Shown here: piece after piece, positions 51,803 through 61,632 of the stretch | Layout: each line of letters opens with the position of its first letter | Position numbering within the stretch: position 1 is the first letter of the stretch | DNA from: Takifugu bimaculatus | Taxonomy: Eukaryota; Chordata; Actinopteri; Tetraodontiformes; Tetraodontidae | Reading direction: 5' to 3' | Length of the DNA: 64,000 nt | Assembly: GCA_004026145.2 (NCBI GenBank) | Contig: CP034975.1 | Span: forward strand, 19,250,191 to 19,314,190 | Notes under the pieces: generated by a model | What the model saw: the letters and a program-made list of their open reading frames with translations, nothing else | What the model was told of the DNA's origin: nothing | The model's database searches: none | Program-made: the position numbers and the translations under genes

Positions 51803-53129
51803 TTAGATCAACATTTTCACAAGCTGCTTATTGTTTGTAAAACAACTTTAGATGAGCATCTTGATTGACTTTAATAAAATCAGAAATAGTAATTGCTCAG
51901 AATCTGACCACCAGAAATAATATATATAGATTTAGTTTCTATAAATAAATTCTTCTGTTTTCAGTATGAAGTTGTCGCTGCAGAGTGAACGCTTAAATAA
52001 AGGCACGGTGGTGGTGGTCAGAGCAGTTGAACGGTGCAGTGGCCCTCGGTGCTGTGCTGTTCACAAGCATGTTTACTTTCATAACCTTTCTTCACGGAAC
52101 AGCCGCCGGAAAAGCTACTTGGCTGGTTTACATAAACGTACAGTACACACACAAACACACACACACACACACATTCAAGCATGCACGGAGGAAGCAAAGT
52201 CTCAGACAACAATCAGAGGGACAGAGAGTGACCAGAGATGAAGTGAGAGCTGTAATGAGAGCAGCCCACCGCAGACAGGACGCCGAAGGAAGCCTCGTCA
52301 TGGGAGTGAAGCATGAGGTGCTTATCAGATCTCCAGGCTAATGCAGCGACCTCCTGCTCTCCCCTCTCTGCCCAATCTGTAACTTCACTTAACTTAGACC
52401 TCAGTCTTAACTTGCCAGCGTCCAGCCCATGCCTAAGATGACAGTACCCAAGCCATAAATCTTTGACCTTCCAAACATGTGCGCATAAAACAGTTGAAAA
52501 TAATGAGGGGAAAAAATCTTCAGTAAAAACAGAGAACACTGTAGAGCTGTATAATTCTCTATAAGTGTAATGGGACTGACTACAATCCTGAGATCCAAAT
52601 CACACACCAGAAAATATACAAGTTACAGGTTTTACAGTGTAAAAGTAGACAAAATGCCATTTAAAGTTTAAGAATTATCAATGGTTTAGGAAAGGACTCT
52701 GATATAAGGTCACGTAAAACACGGCTGCACTGATCAAGTCAGCGCAAAAAGAACAAAAGCCTCATTTCATGTGTAAAGCGGCGAAAAAACATTCCTGCAG
52801 ATTTTAGTTATGAGGCCAAGAAAAGATAATTGACTGTTTTCCCGCTTCATTAAGCAGTCAAAAATAAGAACGACCAGGTTTAATGTCTCGACTGCAGCCA
52901 GTGTAAGCCTCTCTTGTTTCAGCAGGGGCCACACACGGAGGCCCCGCAGACCTCAGGCTGTTTTACCGGCCTCTGTCGCCTCACAGGAGACCTCCAATTG
53001 TCCCGTAAAGAGCCCTTCAAAATACACATCCCCCTGTTTTATAGAGACGGAAACAATTTATGGCCATTAGAGAGCATTATAGATAAGATCTACAAAACTT
53101 CCCGTTGTTGTCTAAAAATCTGCCAGAAT

Positions 53130-53175
<46 letters not shown>

Positions 53176-53180
53176 GCACG

Positions 53181-53211
<31 letters not shown>

Positions 53212-53216
53212 ACACG
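53130..53216. repeat. CA microsatellite with CGCA insert
   Basis: A CA run of about 85 bases interrupted by a CGCACGCACGCA block, 1 kb upstream of foxl3. Confidence 0.93.
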
Positions 53217-54219
53217 AGAGAGAGTTAACAGAGGGAAAACAAAAACAAAGATTCAAAGGATGTTGTTTGTTGGTTTGGGATTAGCTGTTCTAAGTACATT
53301 TGCACTAATTTAGACCCAAAAAGAAGCAAAATAAAACATGAAGGCGGTCTGTGAATTTACCAGACCACCCAGAATCCATCTGTTTGTCCAGGACAGATAT
53401 ATACTCAAGGTTCAGTGGGGCAGATTAGCGCTGTGGAACCTTGAAAGCACCAATATTTATGTTATTTAAATGTTTCCATCATGCGTAGTTTTAATGGTGC
53501 AGCTTTATTGCTAAATCTCAGAGGTTCTAGTTCCAATAGAGCCTGCAGCTCATTTCATTTACTTTATTACTGCGTGATAGGACATTTTACTCAATTTCAG
53601 AGGGCAACCTATTATTTTACTCCACCGGATTTATTTATTGCATGTATGGCTGATCCATGTTGATAGGAGTTTGGGAAGTGTTTCGTGTGAACACCACTAT
53701 CCACTCCCAAACAGCCGAGGATTGTTTCTCCCTGTCATGGATGAACACTGGTGAGGCCCTAAATTCACCCTACATGCTTTGTTGAACGTTAAGTTGATTT
53801 TAATGAAATCAAACAACATCCTGGAAGTTCTAAAATTCCAAACTACACTATCTTGAGTTAAAAATCTGTTAGTCGGACACTAGGAAGGTGCATACTGACT
53901 GTTCAGTTTTAAGATTATTTGGGAAAATAAATAACGGGAAAAAAAAGAAAGAAATACTGAAAGAGTGACATTAAGGATTTCTGTATATTTGTGAGGGTGA
54001 TCACAAGCTCAGGGCCCAGAGACCCAGTAGAGGTGGTCCCGGGGCTGGGACGAGGAGGGGGGGAGGGGGATGTGGAGTTCAGAGAGAGTGAGAGGCAGCT
54101 GGCTGAACAGAGGATGGTGGCAGAGTGCAGCAGCAGGACAGGCTGTTGCTGCTGGGCTTCGACGGGACATTCAGAGGAGCCCCACACTTTGGATCCCACA
54201 TCCCGCTCAAAGTGGAAAT

Positions 54220-54326
54220 ATGTTTGATAACTCTCACTACCCCTTCAACTGCTTTAACTACGATGGAGACGGATACCCTTCCTCCAGCACTGATGAAGAG
54301 AAGAAAATGTGTAGACCCGCCTACAG
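54220..54326 (+). CDS. foxl3: foxl3 coding exon 1
   Basis: Encodes residues 1-35 and part of S36: an acidic and aromatic N terminus (MFDNSHYPFNCFNYDGDGYP) and the first forkhead residues (CRPAYS). The donor is gtagga. The ATG has A at -3. Confidence 0.9.
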
Positions 54327-54565
54327 GTAGGAATGATGTCCTTCTACCTGAGAGGTTTATGTGGGGAAAAAAAAAAGGGGGGGGGGGGGGGGTTGGAACT
54401 GTGTTTAATATATATAAAACATTATTAACAAATTTGCATTATTCTAAACTCTAAAAGGAAATTTCCATTTAATTAAAACTTTTAGATCAGTCATCAATTT
54501 ACCATGAAGAAATAAAAAGAGGGCACTGTTTCATTATTATTGTTGTTGTTGTTAATAATAATAAC

Positions 54566-54620
<55 letters not shown>

Positions 54621-54774
54621 TTATTTTAAAGATCATCTATGAAAATTGATAAGATAATTGTTGCTTAAGAAAATATCATATTTGAGAAGGGTTTCAATTT
54701 TTCTCCATTGGTTAAAGTGCTACCCGACCAGACTCTTTACCAGTCGTGTGTGTGTGTGTCCATGTGCATGCACG

Positions 54775-54811
<37 letters not shown>

Positions 54812-55568
54812 GTGCGTGTGTGTGTCTCAGCTACATAGCTCTGATTGCCATGGCCATCCAGAAGAGTCCAGAGCAGCGGGTCACCCTGTCGGGCATCTAT
54901 GAGTTCATCATGAAGAGGTTTCCCTACTACCGCTCCAACCAGAGAGCCTGGCAGAACTCCATCAGACACAACCTGTCTCTGAACAGCTGCTTCATCAAGG
55001 TGCGCCAGCAAAACCTTTGCACCAAATATTTGCACCGTTTCCTGTGTTAACAATTGAGACTCCCTCGGTGGGTTGTTCATGAAGTGTTCATCTTGAACAG
55101 GTTCCTCGGACGGAGGGCAATGAGAAGGGAAAAGGGAACTTTTGGACTTTTGCTACTGGGTGTGAATCCATGCTCGACCTGTTTGAAAACGGCAACTTCC
55201 GTCGTCGCCGGCGCAGGAGGAATATGAAAATCGGTCTCCGCGATTCAGCAGAAACCCCCTTCCACCCTTTGGAGAGCAATCATCACGCGCCCGCAGCTCG
55301 CCTCCCCGATCCCGACTGTGCCCTCTGCCCTTTGGACCCTGAGAGGCTGCAGCCAGGCCCCCAGCAGAACCACCTGCTCCAAAACACCAACCAGCCGGGC
55401 AAACCGGAGTCAGAGATCAAGTTCAGCATTGACTACATCCTTTCCACTCCAGATCCACCCCTGCCTGGGTTCAGAGCCCCTCGCGGCCCCGTTCATAGAG
55501 GAGCCGTGGCTCCGGCGGTACACGTCCTGGAGCCCCAGCACCTGAACCTGCACTTCTGGACTCTATAG
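54220..55568 (+). CDS. foxl3: foxl3, forkhead transcription factor (3 coding exons)
   Basis: Foxl3 is a nuclear forkhead factor related to FOXL2. In medaka it acts in germ cells to hold the female fate and block spermatogenesis. Coding exons are 54220-54326, 54831-54999 and 55101-55568: 744 nt, 247 aa, frame unbroken, GT-AG introns of 504 and 101 bp. The forkhead domain spans residues ~32-125. Its recognition helix reads NQRAWQNSIRHNLSLNSCF with DNA-contact residues N78, R81 and H82. The second half (GNEKGKGNFWTFATGCESML, then DLFENGNF) is typical of FOXL3, where FOXL2 has a shorter PACEDMFEKGN-type segment. Seven arginines (126-132) form the likely nuclear localisation signal. FOXL2 is normally intronless, and two introns within the forkhead region support FOXL3. 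It lies directly downstream of fam20c, as in other vertebrates. Confidence 0.93.
54327..54830 (+). repeat. repeat-packed foxl3 intron 1
   Basis: This 504-bp intron holds four simple repeats: A10 then G16 (54,367-54,392), a TTG run (54,541-54,553), an AAT run (54,553-54,619) and an interrupted GT run (54,746-54,826) that ends at the exon 2 acceptor. Confidence 0.9.
54831..54999 (+). CDS. foxl3: foxl3 coding exon 2 (core of forkhead domain)
   Basis: Encodes YIALIAMAIQKSPEQRVTLS through to NLSLNSCFIK, including the recognition helix. The acceptor is unusual: a GT repeat runs to within a few bases of it (tgtgtctcag) in place of a normal pyrimidine tract. The donor is gtgcgc. Confidence 0.93.
55101..55568 (+). 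CDS. foxl3: foxl3 coding exon 3
   Basis: Encodes VPRTEGNEKGKGNFWTFATG, the poly-arginine stretch, and a Pro-rich C-terminal region that includes a conserved-looking IKFSIDYILSTPDPP motif. That motif is similar in kind to the EH1-like or activation motifs of Fox proteins. It ends HLNLHFWTL before TAG at 55,566-55,568. Confidence 0.92.
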   Translation, partial: VPRTEGNEKGKGNFWTFATGCESMLDLFENGNFRRRRRRRNMKIGLRDSAETPFHPLESNHHAPAARLPDPDCALCPLDPERLQPGPQQNHLLQNTNQPGKPESEIKFSIDYILSTPDPPLPGFRAPRGPVHRGAVAPAVHVLEPQHLNLHFWTL

Positions 55569-56120
55569 GAGGAGACAGAACTTGTATCATTTAGCGTCGC
55601 CAATGAGAAGATCAAAAGAGGAGAAGAGAAACACCACAGGAGGGATTTTGCAGACACGGAAATGTAAAGGGGCTCAAAGGTAAAGGTACAGTACCACGAG
55701 CTTCATTTTAATCACGCTAAGAATTTGTCCGAAAGGTACAAAAGTGAATACAACTGTGTTTAAACTGTATGTGCAGTGAAAATGTAGAATAGATTTAAGA
55801 TAAATGTAAATGTGGGAGATGTGAGCTTAAATATGATGACTTTAAAGAGGCTTCAACAAAAGATGACATTAAATTAACCTCGCATCATTTTAATTTTAAT
55901 GACTGTGGACAAATGGAAGTAACCATTACTGGCTATTGTTGCAATATTTGCTTTTCTTTTTCCCAAATATTTCCTATGTAAAGCTTCATCATTACTTTAA
56001 AACCATTGTTGAAGGTATGAATCTGTAAATATATTATATTTTGTCAAGGATTTTTTGTTTGTTATAAAATTTGACTATAATTTTTCTCATGAAATAAATC
56101 CAATTTATTGTTGTGTAGAA
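55569..56120 (+). other. foxl3: foxl3 3' UTR
   Basis: AT-rich tail with AATAAA at 56,093-56,098 followed by a T/G-rich stretch, giving a UTR of about 0.55 kb. Confidence 0.6.
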
Positions 56121-57757
56121 AAGCCAAAATGTCAACTCCCACAATCAACGGCCGAAGAGAAAGCTCACAGCTGGAAATGAATCCGTGGTTCCACACGAAT
56201 CGCCTTCACATTTAGCATCTCAGCCACTCACACCAGGAATTCTGCTGAGACTGTGATAAAAGATCCGAGTTGACAGTTCGCGTTCTTAATCACCTCGTCT
56301 TTTATGTCAATAGTACGGAACTGGGATGAAACACTTCCTCGAACCCAGCAGCCCTTCCTTATCCCTGCTACAGCATTTACCTGGAGCAGGCAGACGTCGG
56401 CAACGCTGTGTGTGTGTTACAGATTACAGTTTGGAATTAAAGTTCAAATGTAAAATCAAATAAATAGTGGGGTAGAGTGAAGAGAGCCTATTTTTTCCTA
56501 ATTGTGATCCACAGCTGCCTCTTGTCTTCAACGTGCAACAGCTCGCCGCTGCCTGGGGAGAACGTTCCGTGTTCCGTTTGGCTTCTCTGCCCATGCTCAA
56601 TCATTCCAGACCGACCTCTTTCCTGCATTTTCCTAATTTTGTCACTGACCTTTTGGAGTCCTGATTGACTGACACTTAAATTCTAATCCGCTGGCTCCTC
56701 ATTATAACTTATCGCTGCAACAAACTTAAAGCCGATTTCACCAAACAGGGCTGCCCAACAGTTCTTGCTTTTACACGAGAGATCAATCATGCTGTTGTTC
56801 CTGTACCGTTGAGGGGACATTTTTCAATTTAACCTTTAGATTATGTCTTGCCTACATCAGAGGAGGGCTTCGACACACTTAACATGAGTGGCATTTAATA
56901 TAGCAAAACACTTGCAAGGTGAGGCCCAGATGTGACCCTATTTAAATACACGGGCCCCTGCACGAGCCCTAAACAGCAGCAGCACCTCCCCCCGTAAAAA
57001 CACTTACACACATACACACAAACAAAAAGTCGCCGTTATAATTAAACACACCTTGTGCCTCTTTTGCAAATGCCCCTCATCGATCTGGGGTTTTTTAACA
57101 TTCATATGTGAGCTGCCCCCCAGCAAACGTCTGTGGTGGCGCGAGTGTTTATGGATCAGCAAGTTTCCATTAACAAAGAGGTTGATTTTCAGTAGCGGGG
57201 GCTGCTGCGATGTCGTGGATATATTTGGGTAAATTAACTTAGCATAAAGTGCTCCGAGGCTGCAGGGGAGGGGGGCTAAGCAGTGAAAAGTCAGTGCACA
57301 TGTGTTGTTACAGGAATAGATGGAGCTGCAGCAAGCGTCACAAAGCATCTCTTTTCCCCCCTTTTTAATAGAATTATTCTCTCACCGATAAGAGTGGAAG
57401 TGTGTTTGAAGCTTCATTATGGAGCTTGTGTGGCAGCGGTAAAATGAGCAGCTCACGGGCAAGACAGCAGCCAGTGCAGGTGGGAGGAAATACAAAGCTG
57501 CTGATCTGCAACGCTAATATGAAATGAATCATAAACACAAATAGGTCATTTAATCTCGAAAAAGCTTGTTTAGCTGTTTGGACCCACTGAGGCCGATCTG
57601 GGGATGAAAGAGATTGAAGATAAACACGATGCCACGGCTTTCCTCTTGAACTGTTTGTTACAGTTGCAATGACTGGAAGATCATGAGCCATGTGCAGTGC
57701 ACATGCTAATGCTGCATGAGCTGTAGGTTAATGTAGATCAGGGAAACAGCCTGAGGA

Positions 57758-57813
<56 letters not shown>

Positions 57814-58719
57814 AGTCTGCCCTTTAGCCATTTCATAAGTGCAAAGCTGCTTCAAAGTTCAAATGTGCTATTATTTTGAAATGGTTTCATGTGTGTTAGT
57901 AAATGAGAAAGTCAACACTGTACATCAATCAGAGGCCCCTGTTAGACGTGTTTACATTTTAACTGTATAGATCTGTATAGATCAGTATCCCTTCCAGAAA
58001 CACAATGACTGAAGGTGTGTTTGTTTTTTTAAAATCGATATATTTAATTCTCGAAAGAGAAACAGGAAGTGTTAATCAAGAAAAGAGCCTAATACTCAAA
58101 TAAAAATATTCTTTCAGAAAGCCTCCAGATACATGTTGGAAGCTATCAGTTCTTATCGTGTATATATTTGATGTGATGTACGTCTGACATTCATAATTTC
58201 ACCGAACCAGTTATGAACTGGTGTGTCTCAACCATCGATCAACAAATCTATTGATTTAACACTGAACTATCTTGATATGTTAAGCAGCTTCTGACATTTA
58301 AATTGGAGTTTCAGCATATAAAAACAGACTTTATTTGCAGTACGAGTGCACAGTTTCTACTGATGGAACTTGAAATAAAAGCATACGGGCAACATAGAAA
58401 ACCAAAGTCTAAAAAAACAAAAACAATTAGTAAACAAACATGGTGTATTTTCTTAATATAAATCAACTTTATTGATCTGATCAGACAACCATCTAATCCC
58501 CCAGTCATACATGAAAAAACAAGATTAAAATAAATCACACTACTGCCTAATATAATAATATAATAATAATAGCTATAATGATGTATGGGACAGCCCCCCC
58601 CCCCCCATCCCATCCCATGCTGTGGCCTGGTTAAGGGAACAGGGGGTAGAAGATATTTGCATACATCTATATTGCAAAGACAGCAAATTTGCACTGCTGA
58701 GTTGTGATATCACCAAGTT
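56121..58719. other. intergenic DNA between foxl3 and mir-33
   Basis: Searched on the - strand for the last SREBF exons that would follow an intronic mir-33; none was recognised. Contains a CA microsatellite and AT-rich sequence. Confidence 0.6.
57759..57812. repeat. CA microsatellite
   Basis: A pure CA run between foxl3 and mir-33. Confidence 0.95.
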
Positions 58720-58790
58720 CTGTACTGCAGAGCAGATTCATTGCACTGTGTGTACAGCCAGACGTGCAATGCAACTACAATGCACCACAG
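58720..58790 (-). ncRNA. mir33: mir-33 microRNA hairpin
   Basis: On the - strand, 58,785 down to 58,765 reads GTGCATTGTAGTTGCATTGC followed by A, which is miR-33(a) as known in vertebrates. The flanks fold into a precursor of about 71 nt. The 5' CTGTG pairs with the 3' TACAG end. TGCA pairs with TGCA, and the long run near the loop (CATTGCAC with GTGCAATG) is perfect. About 22 of 27 arm positions pair, counting G-U. miR-33 represses cholesterol-export and fatty-acid-oxidation genes such as ABCA1. In mammals it lies in introns of SREBF1 or SREBF2. Here no SREBF exon is seen on either side. It lies about 2.7 kb downstream of the tom1l2 stop on the same strand. The 3' arm differs from the human one while keeping pairing. 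Confidence 0.93.
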
Positions 58791-59489
58791 CTCAGGGCAT
58801 CGGTGGACCCCTCCACACTTCCGCTCCTGCAGGTGCATAACCAAGCCTCCATCAGTGCGACCAGAGTGTGCTCGTGATTCCTGAGAGGATTTGCTTCTCT
58901 CTCTCTTCTCCAGGCCTCTGCAACACATTGTGTTGATTATTTAGACTTCTTAATAATGACCTGTTAAAACAAAGAGGCAATCGCATTAGGCAGACAGTCA
59001 GCAGTACGTCAACTGCTACATCAAAATAACAAAAATAAACATGCATCCAAAGCTTCTGGACATTTTCTCTGCCTAAACTCAACTGGAAAGAAGGAATAAA
59101 TTACCTGAAAAGTAGAATTCCAGCAGCTCTTTGTGTGGAGGGAGAGCACGTGTTGAGTCCAACTGGGCTTCTGTGTGCCGCTGCGTTCCAGTCTACTGTC
59201 ACAGACACACCCCACTTTCTTTCTGTCCGGGAATAAACGCTCCAGTGGCTGAGGCAGAATGTGAGGGGCCATGTTGTGGGATGAGGCCATTCCCAGTGAC
59301 CAATAGGGAAGTTCCTGGTGTGGGGCCCACAGACACCCAGAGAAGGAGGTAAGGGTAGGTTTACTACGGGTCAGCGTGAGCCAGTCGAGCCTGGAGAAAT
59401 GGAGGTCGGAATGCCAGGAAGATGACAGAGGAGCTGGTGGACTTAATTCAATTCAGGAAATCAAGACAAGAAATCCAAGCTGAATGTCA
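58791..59489. other. DNA between mir-33 and the tom1l2 3' end
   Basis: No recognisable exon. A - strand open frame (59,290-59,021) contains a donor-like cag/gtaatt at about 59,105 but resembles no SREBF segment that I know. Confidence 0.5.
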
Positions 59490-61483
59490 GCACATTGCTA
59501 ATGTTTTATTAGAGTTCATGCACAAGTCAAACAACACAAAGAGAAAGGAGACATGAGGCAACTCAGGAAGGAAGCAGCCAAACAGTGCAGCCTCCATCAT
59601 GAGCGACTTTTCCAAATCTGGAGATACAAACAAACAAACATTGTTGCTCTGCAAAAACACAAGCCTGAGATGACAACACGCTGAGATTCAGCTACAATTC
59701 ACCGAGAGCTCACACCCACATAAACCCCAAACACTCCGCCTGGTATCAAACAGGATAGAAAGGACTTGCTTCGATGCTTTTTTAAAAAAAAAAAGAAACC
59801 AGAAACAATTTTGGGTTACAGAACAGCTGACACACACAAGTTCAACACTAAAACAAGGGAACAAAAGGAGGGGAAAAAATAAACAATTCCCTTTGTAAAA
59901 AGTGCAATGCTGCTTTGTTGAAAGGGCCAAAAGCAGGTTCATTATTCTTCCCTTTATTCTTAATCTAGATAAATTAAATTCTACTTGAGATAAGGTTCCT
60001 TCATGAGACAAATAGCAAAAGCGGATATAAACAAAGGAAACCATGACAACAACTTACCGAACTCCATAAACAAAAGCAACACACACCAAAAACATCGTCC
60101 ATTGATTTCCCCTTTTCTCCCATAATATATTTCCCATCCATAATTTTGTAAAATAATAACATTTAGAATTTGATGAAATTATTTCAACATTTAAATATAT
60201 TCTAAGCAGTTCTCATAACTTGCAGCTGGTTAAATGATTTCCAGCCCCAGCCGTGTATGTCTTGGTGAGTGCTTGTGATTGGTGTAAGATGGAGCATTTA
60301 TTATTGTCAAAAGAGCAAAATATCTCATTTGTGGGGCTGCGTCCACAGCCGGCTCATTTCTGAAAACAAGTGTTGTGTTGAAAGGTCAGGTCTTATAAAA
60401 TATGTGAGGGTAATGTGCAAACAGCTTCTGTAGTGTGATATTCTCATTTACATCCCTGGATATTCAAGCAGCAGACTATTAGAGGACCAACGCAATGTGT
60501 AGCAGGTGCAAAAATCTGGAATCGTCCCTTTTTTTTTCCTTAAAAGAATTTGGTCCTCTGGAAAGAAATCATAATGAATTATAAACCTGCTGTACATGTT
60601 AACGTATTGGGAGGAGAATAAAGGATCTGACTGGAATTCATTTTACATCAGGACAAATAAATCTAAGCCACAAATAAAAATAATTTATCTGCAGCTTCAA
60701 ATTAATGTATAAGCAAAATCACCAGCATGTCATTCAATAACTGCAGCACAGTCACAAAAATCAAGAAAAGAGGTGGGCAGCAGTTGTGCCCGTCCCTAAA
60801 ATAACTCCGTTCATCTTGAAAACGATATAATTCCTTGTGAAAAGCTCTAGTGAGGTACATCCCTAATATCACAGCAGCTGGAAGATAAACCCCTCTTTCA
60901 AAAACCCTATATTAAATCAATCTCTTTTAAACATCTGCAGCATAAATATACACACAATTCATGACTTTTGTCATTTACAAATTTACAATTCATCTCAAAC
61001 TGACATGTAAAGGGACTCACAGAAACACAAAACCACTATACTCACATTGAGTGTTCACTCCCCAAGCCCGAAAGGAAAACCTTTGTTTTCTGCTGAGGGC
61101 CCTTTAACGCTCAAAAACCTAAATAAAATGATGGTAAATGCATGTTTGGGCTCAGGTAAGAAAAGGATTCCCGATAATGGCCAACAATGTGGCTGCTTCT
61201 TTTACAAACCGGACATTAGCTGCAACATGAAGCTCTGCAGTCCACAACAGAAGGGAAAATACTTCAAAAAAAGATTAAGAGCAAATATGAGGGAAATCAT
61301 CTGGTGGCTCCAAATAAACAACTTCTTTGCTGAGTTTTCCCCTTTGTTACGAGCGATTTACACAAGGACGTCTTTTCTCTATTTCACAAAGCTCTGTAGT
61401 TTGAAAATAATGTTGAAGGAACAGTTGTGATGCACTTTAGTGTCAGGTTAGTCGGTGTTCAGGTGTTGGATCCGAACGGACGT
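59490..61483 (-). other. tom1l2: tom1l2 3' UTR (probable)
   Basis: About 2 kb that is U-rich on the - strand, with no reading frame of interest. AATAAA signals on the - strand are at 60,297-60,302, 59,953-59,958 and 59,505-59,510. The last is followed by a GT-containing stretch and is a plausible end. Further - strand AATAAA at 58,468-58,473 and 58,330-58,335 lie beyond the mir-33 hairpin. Confidence 0.5.
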
Positions 61484-61632
61484 CTACATGGCGAGCAGTC
61501 CATCCTCTTGTCTCGCTGGTTTCTTGCGGTTGGGAGTTCCCTGTGTTGTGCCTGGATCACCACTGGGGGGCGATGGCAAGCTGGGGGTCACCTCCGCAGC
61601 TTTGGCTCTCTCCTCCAGGAATTTATCGAATT
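61484..61632 (-). CDS. tom1l2: tom1l2 last coding exon
   Basis: Encodes FDKFLEERAKAAEVTPSLPS and the tail ending NRKKPARQEDGLLAM, then TAG. In mammals the tail ends in an acidic-hydrophobic DALFAL-type motif; here it is DGLLAM. Confidence 0.9.

Larger units (their letters stand above)
50986..54219. other. intergenic DNA between fam20c and foxl3, with foxl3 promoter
   Basis: AT-rich, with AT and CA microsatellites and no coding signal. The last 250 bp before the foxl3 ATG are G-rich and should contain its promoter and leader; no clear TATA box. A CTCCCCCTTGTGGTG stretch at about 51,532 has a loose likeness to a CTCF core. Confidence 0.6.

Noticed and set aside
59021..59290. Possible SREBF exon remnant next to mir-33
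   Set aside because: There is a donor-like site, but the translated frame shows no SREBF segment that I can recognise.
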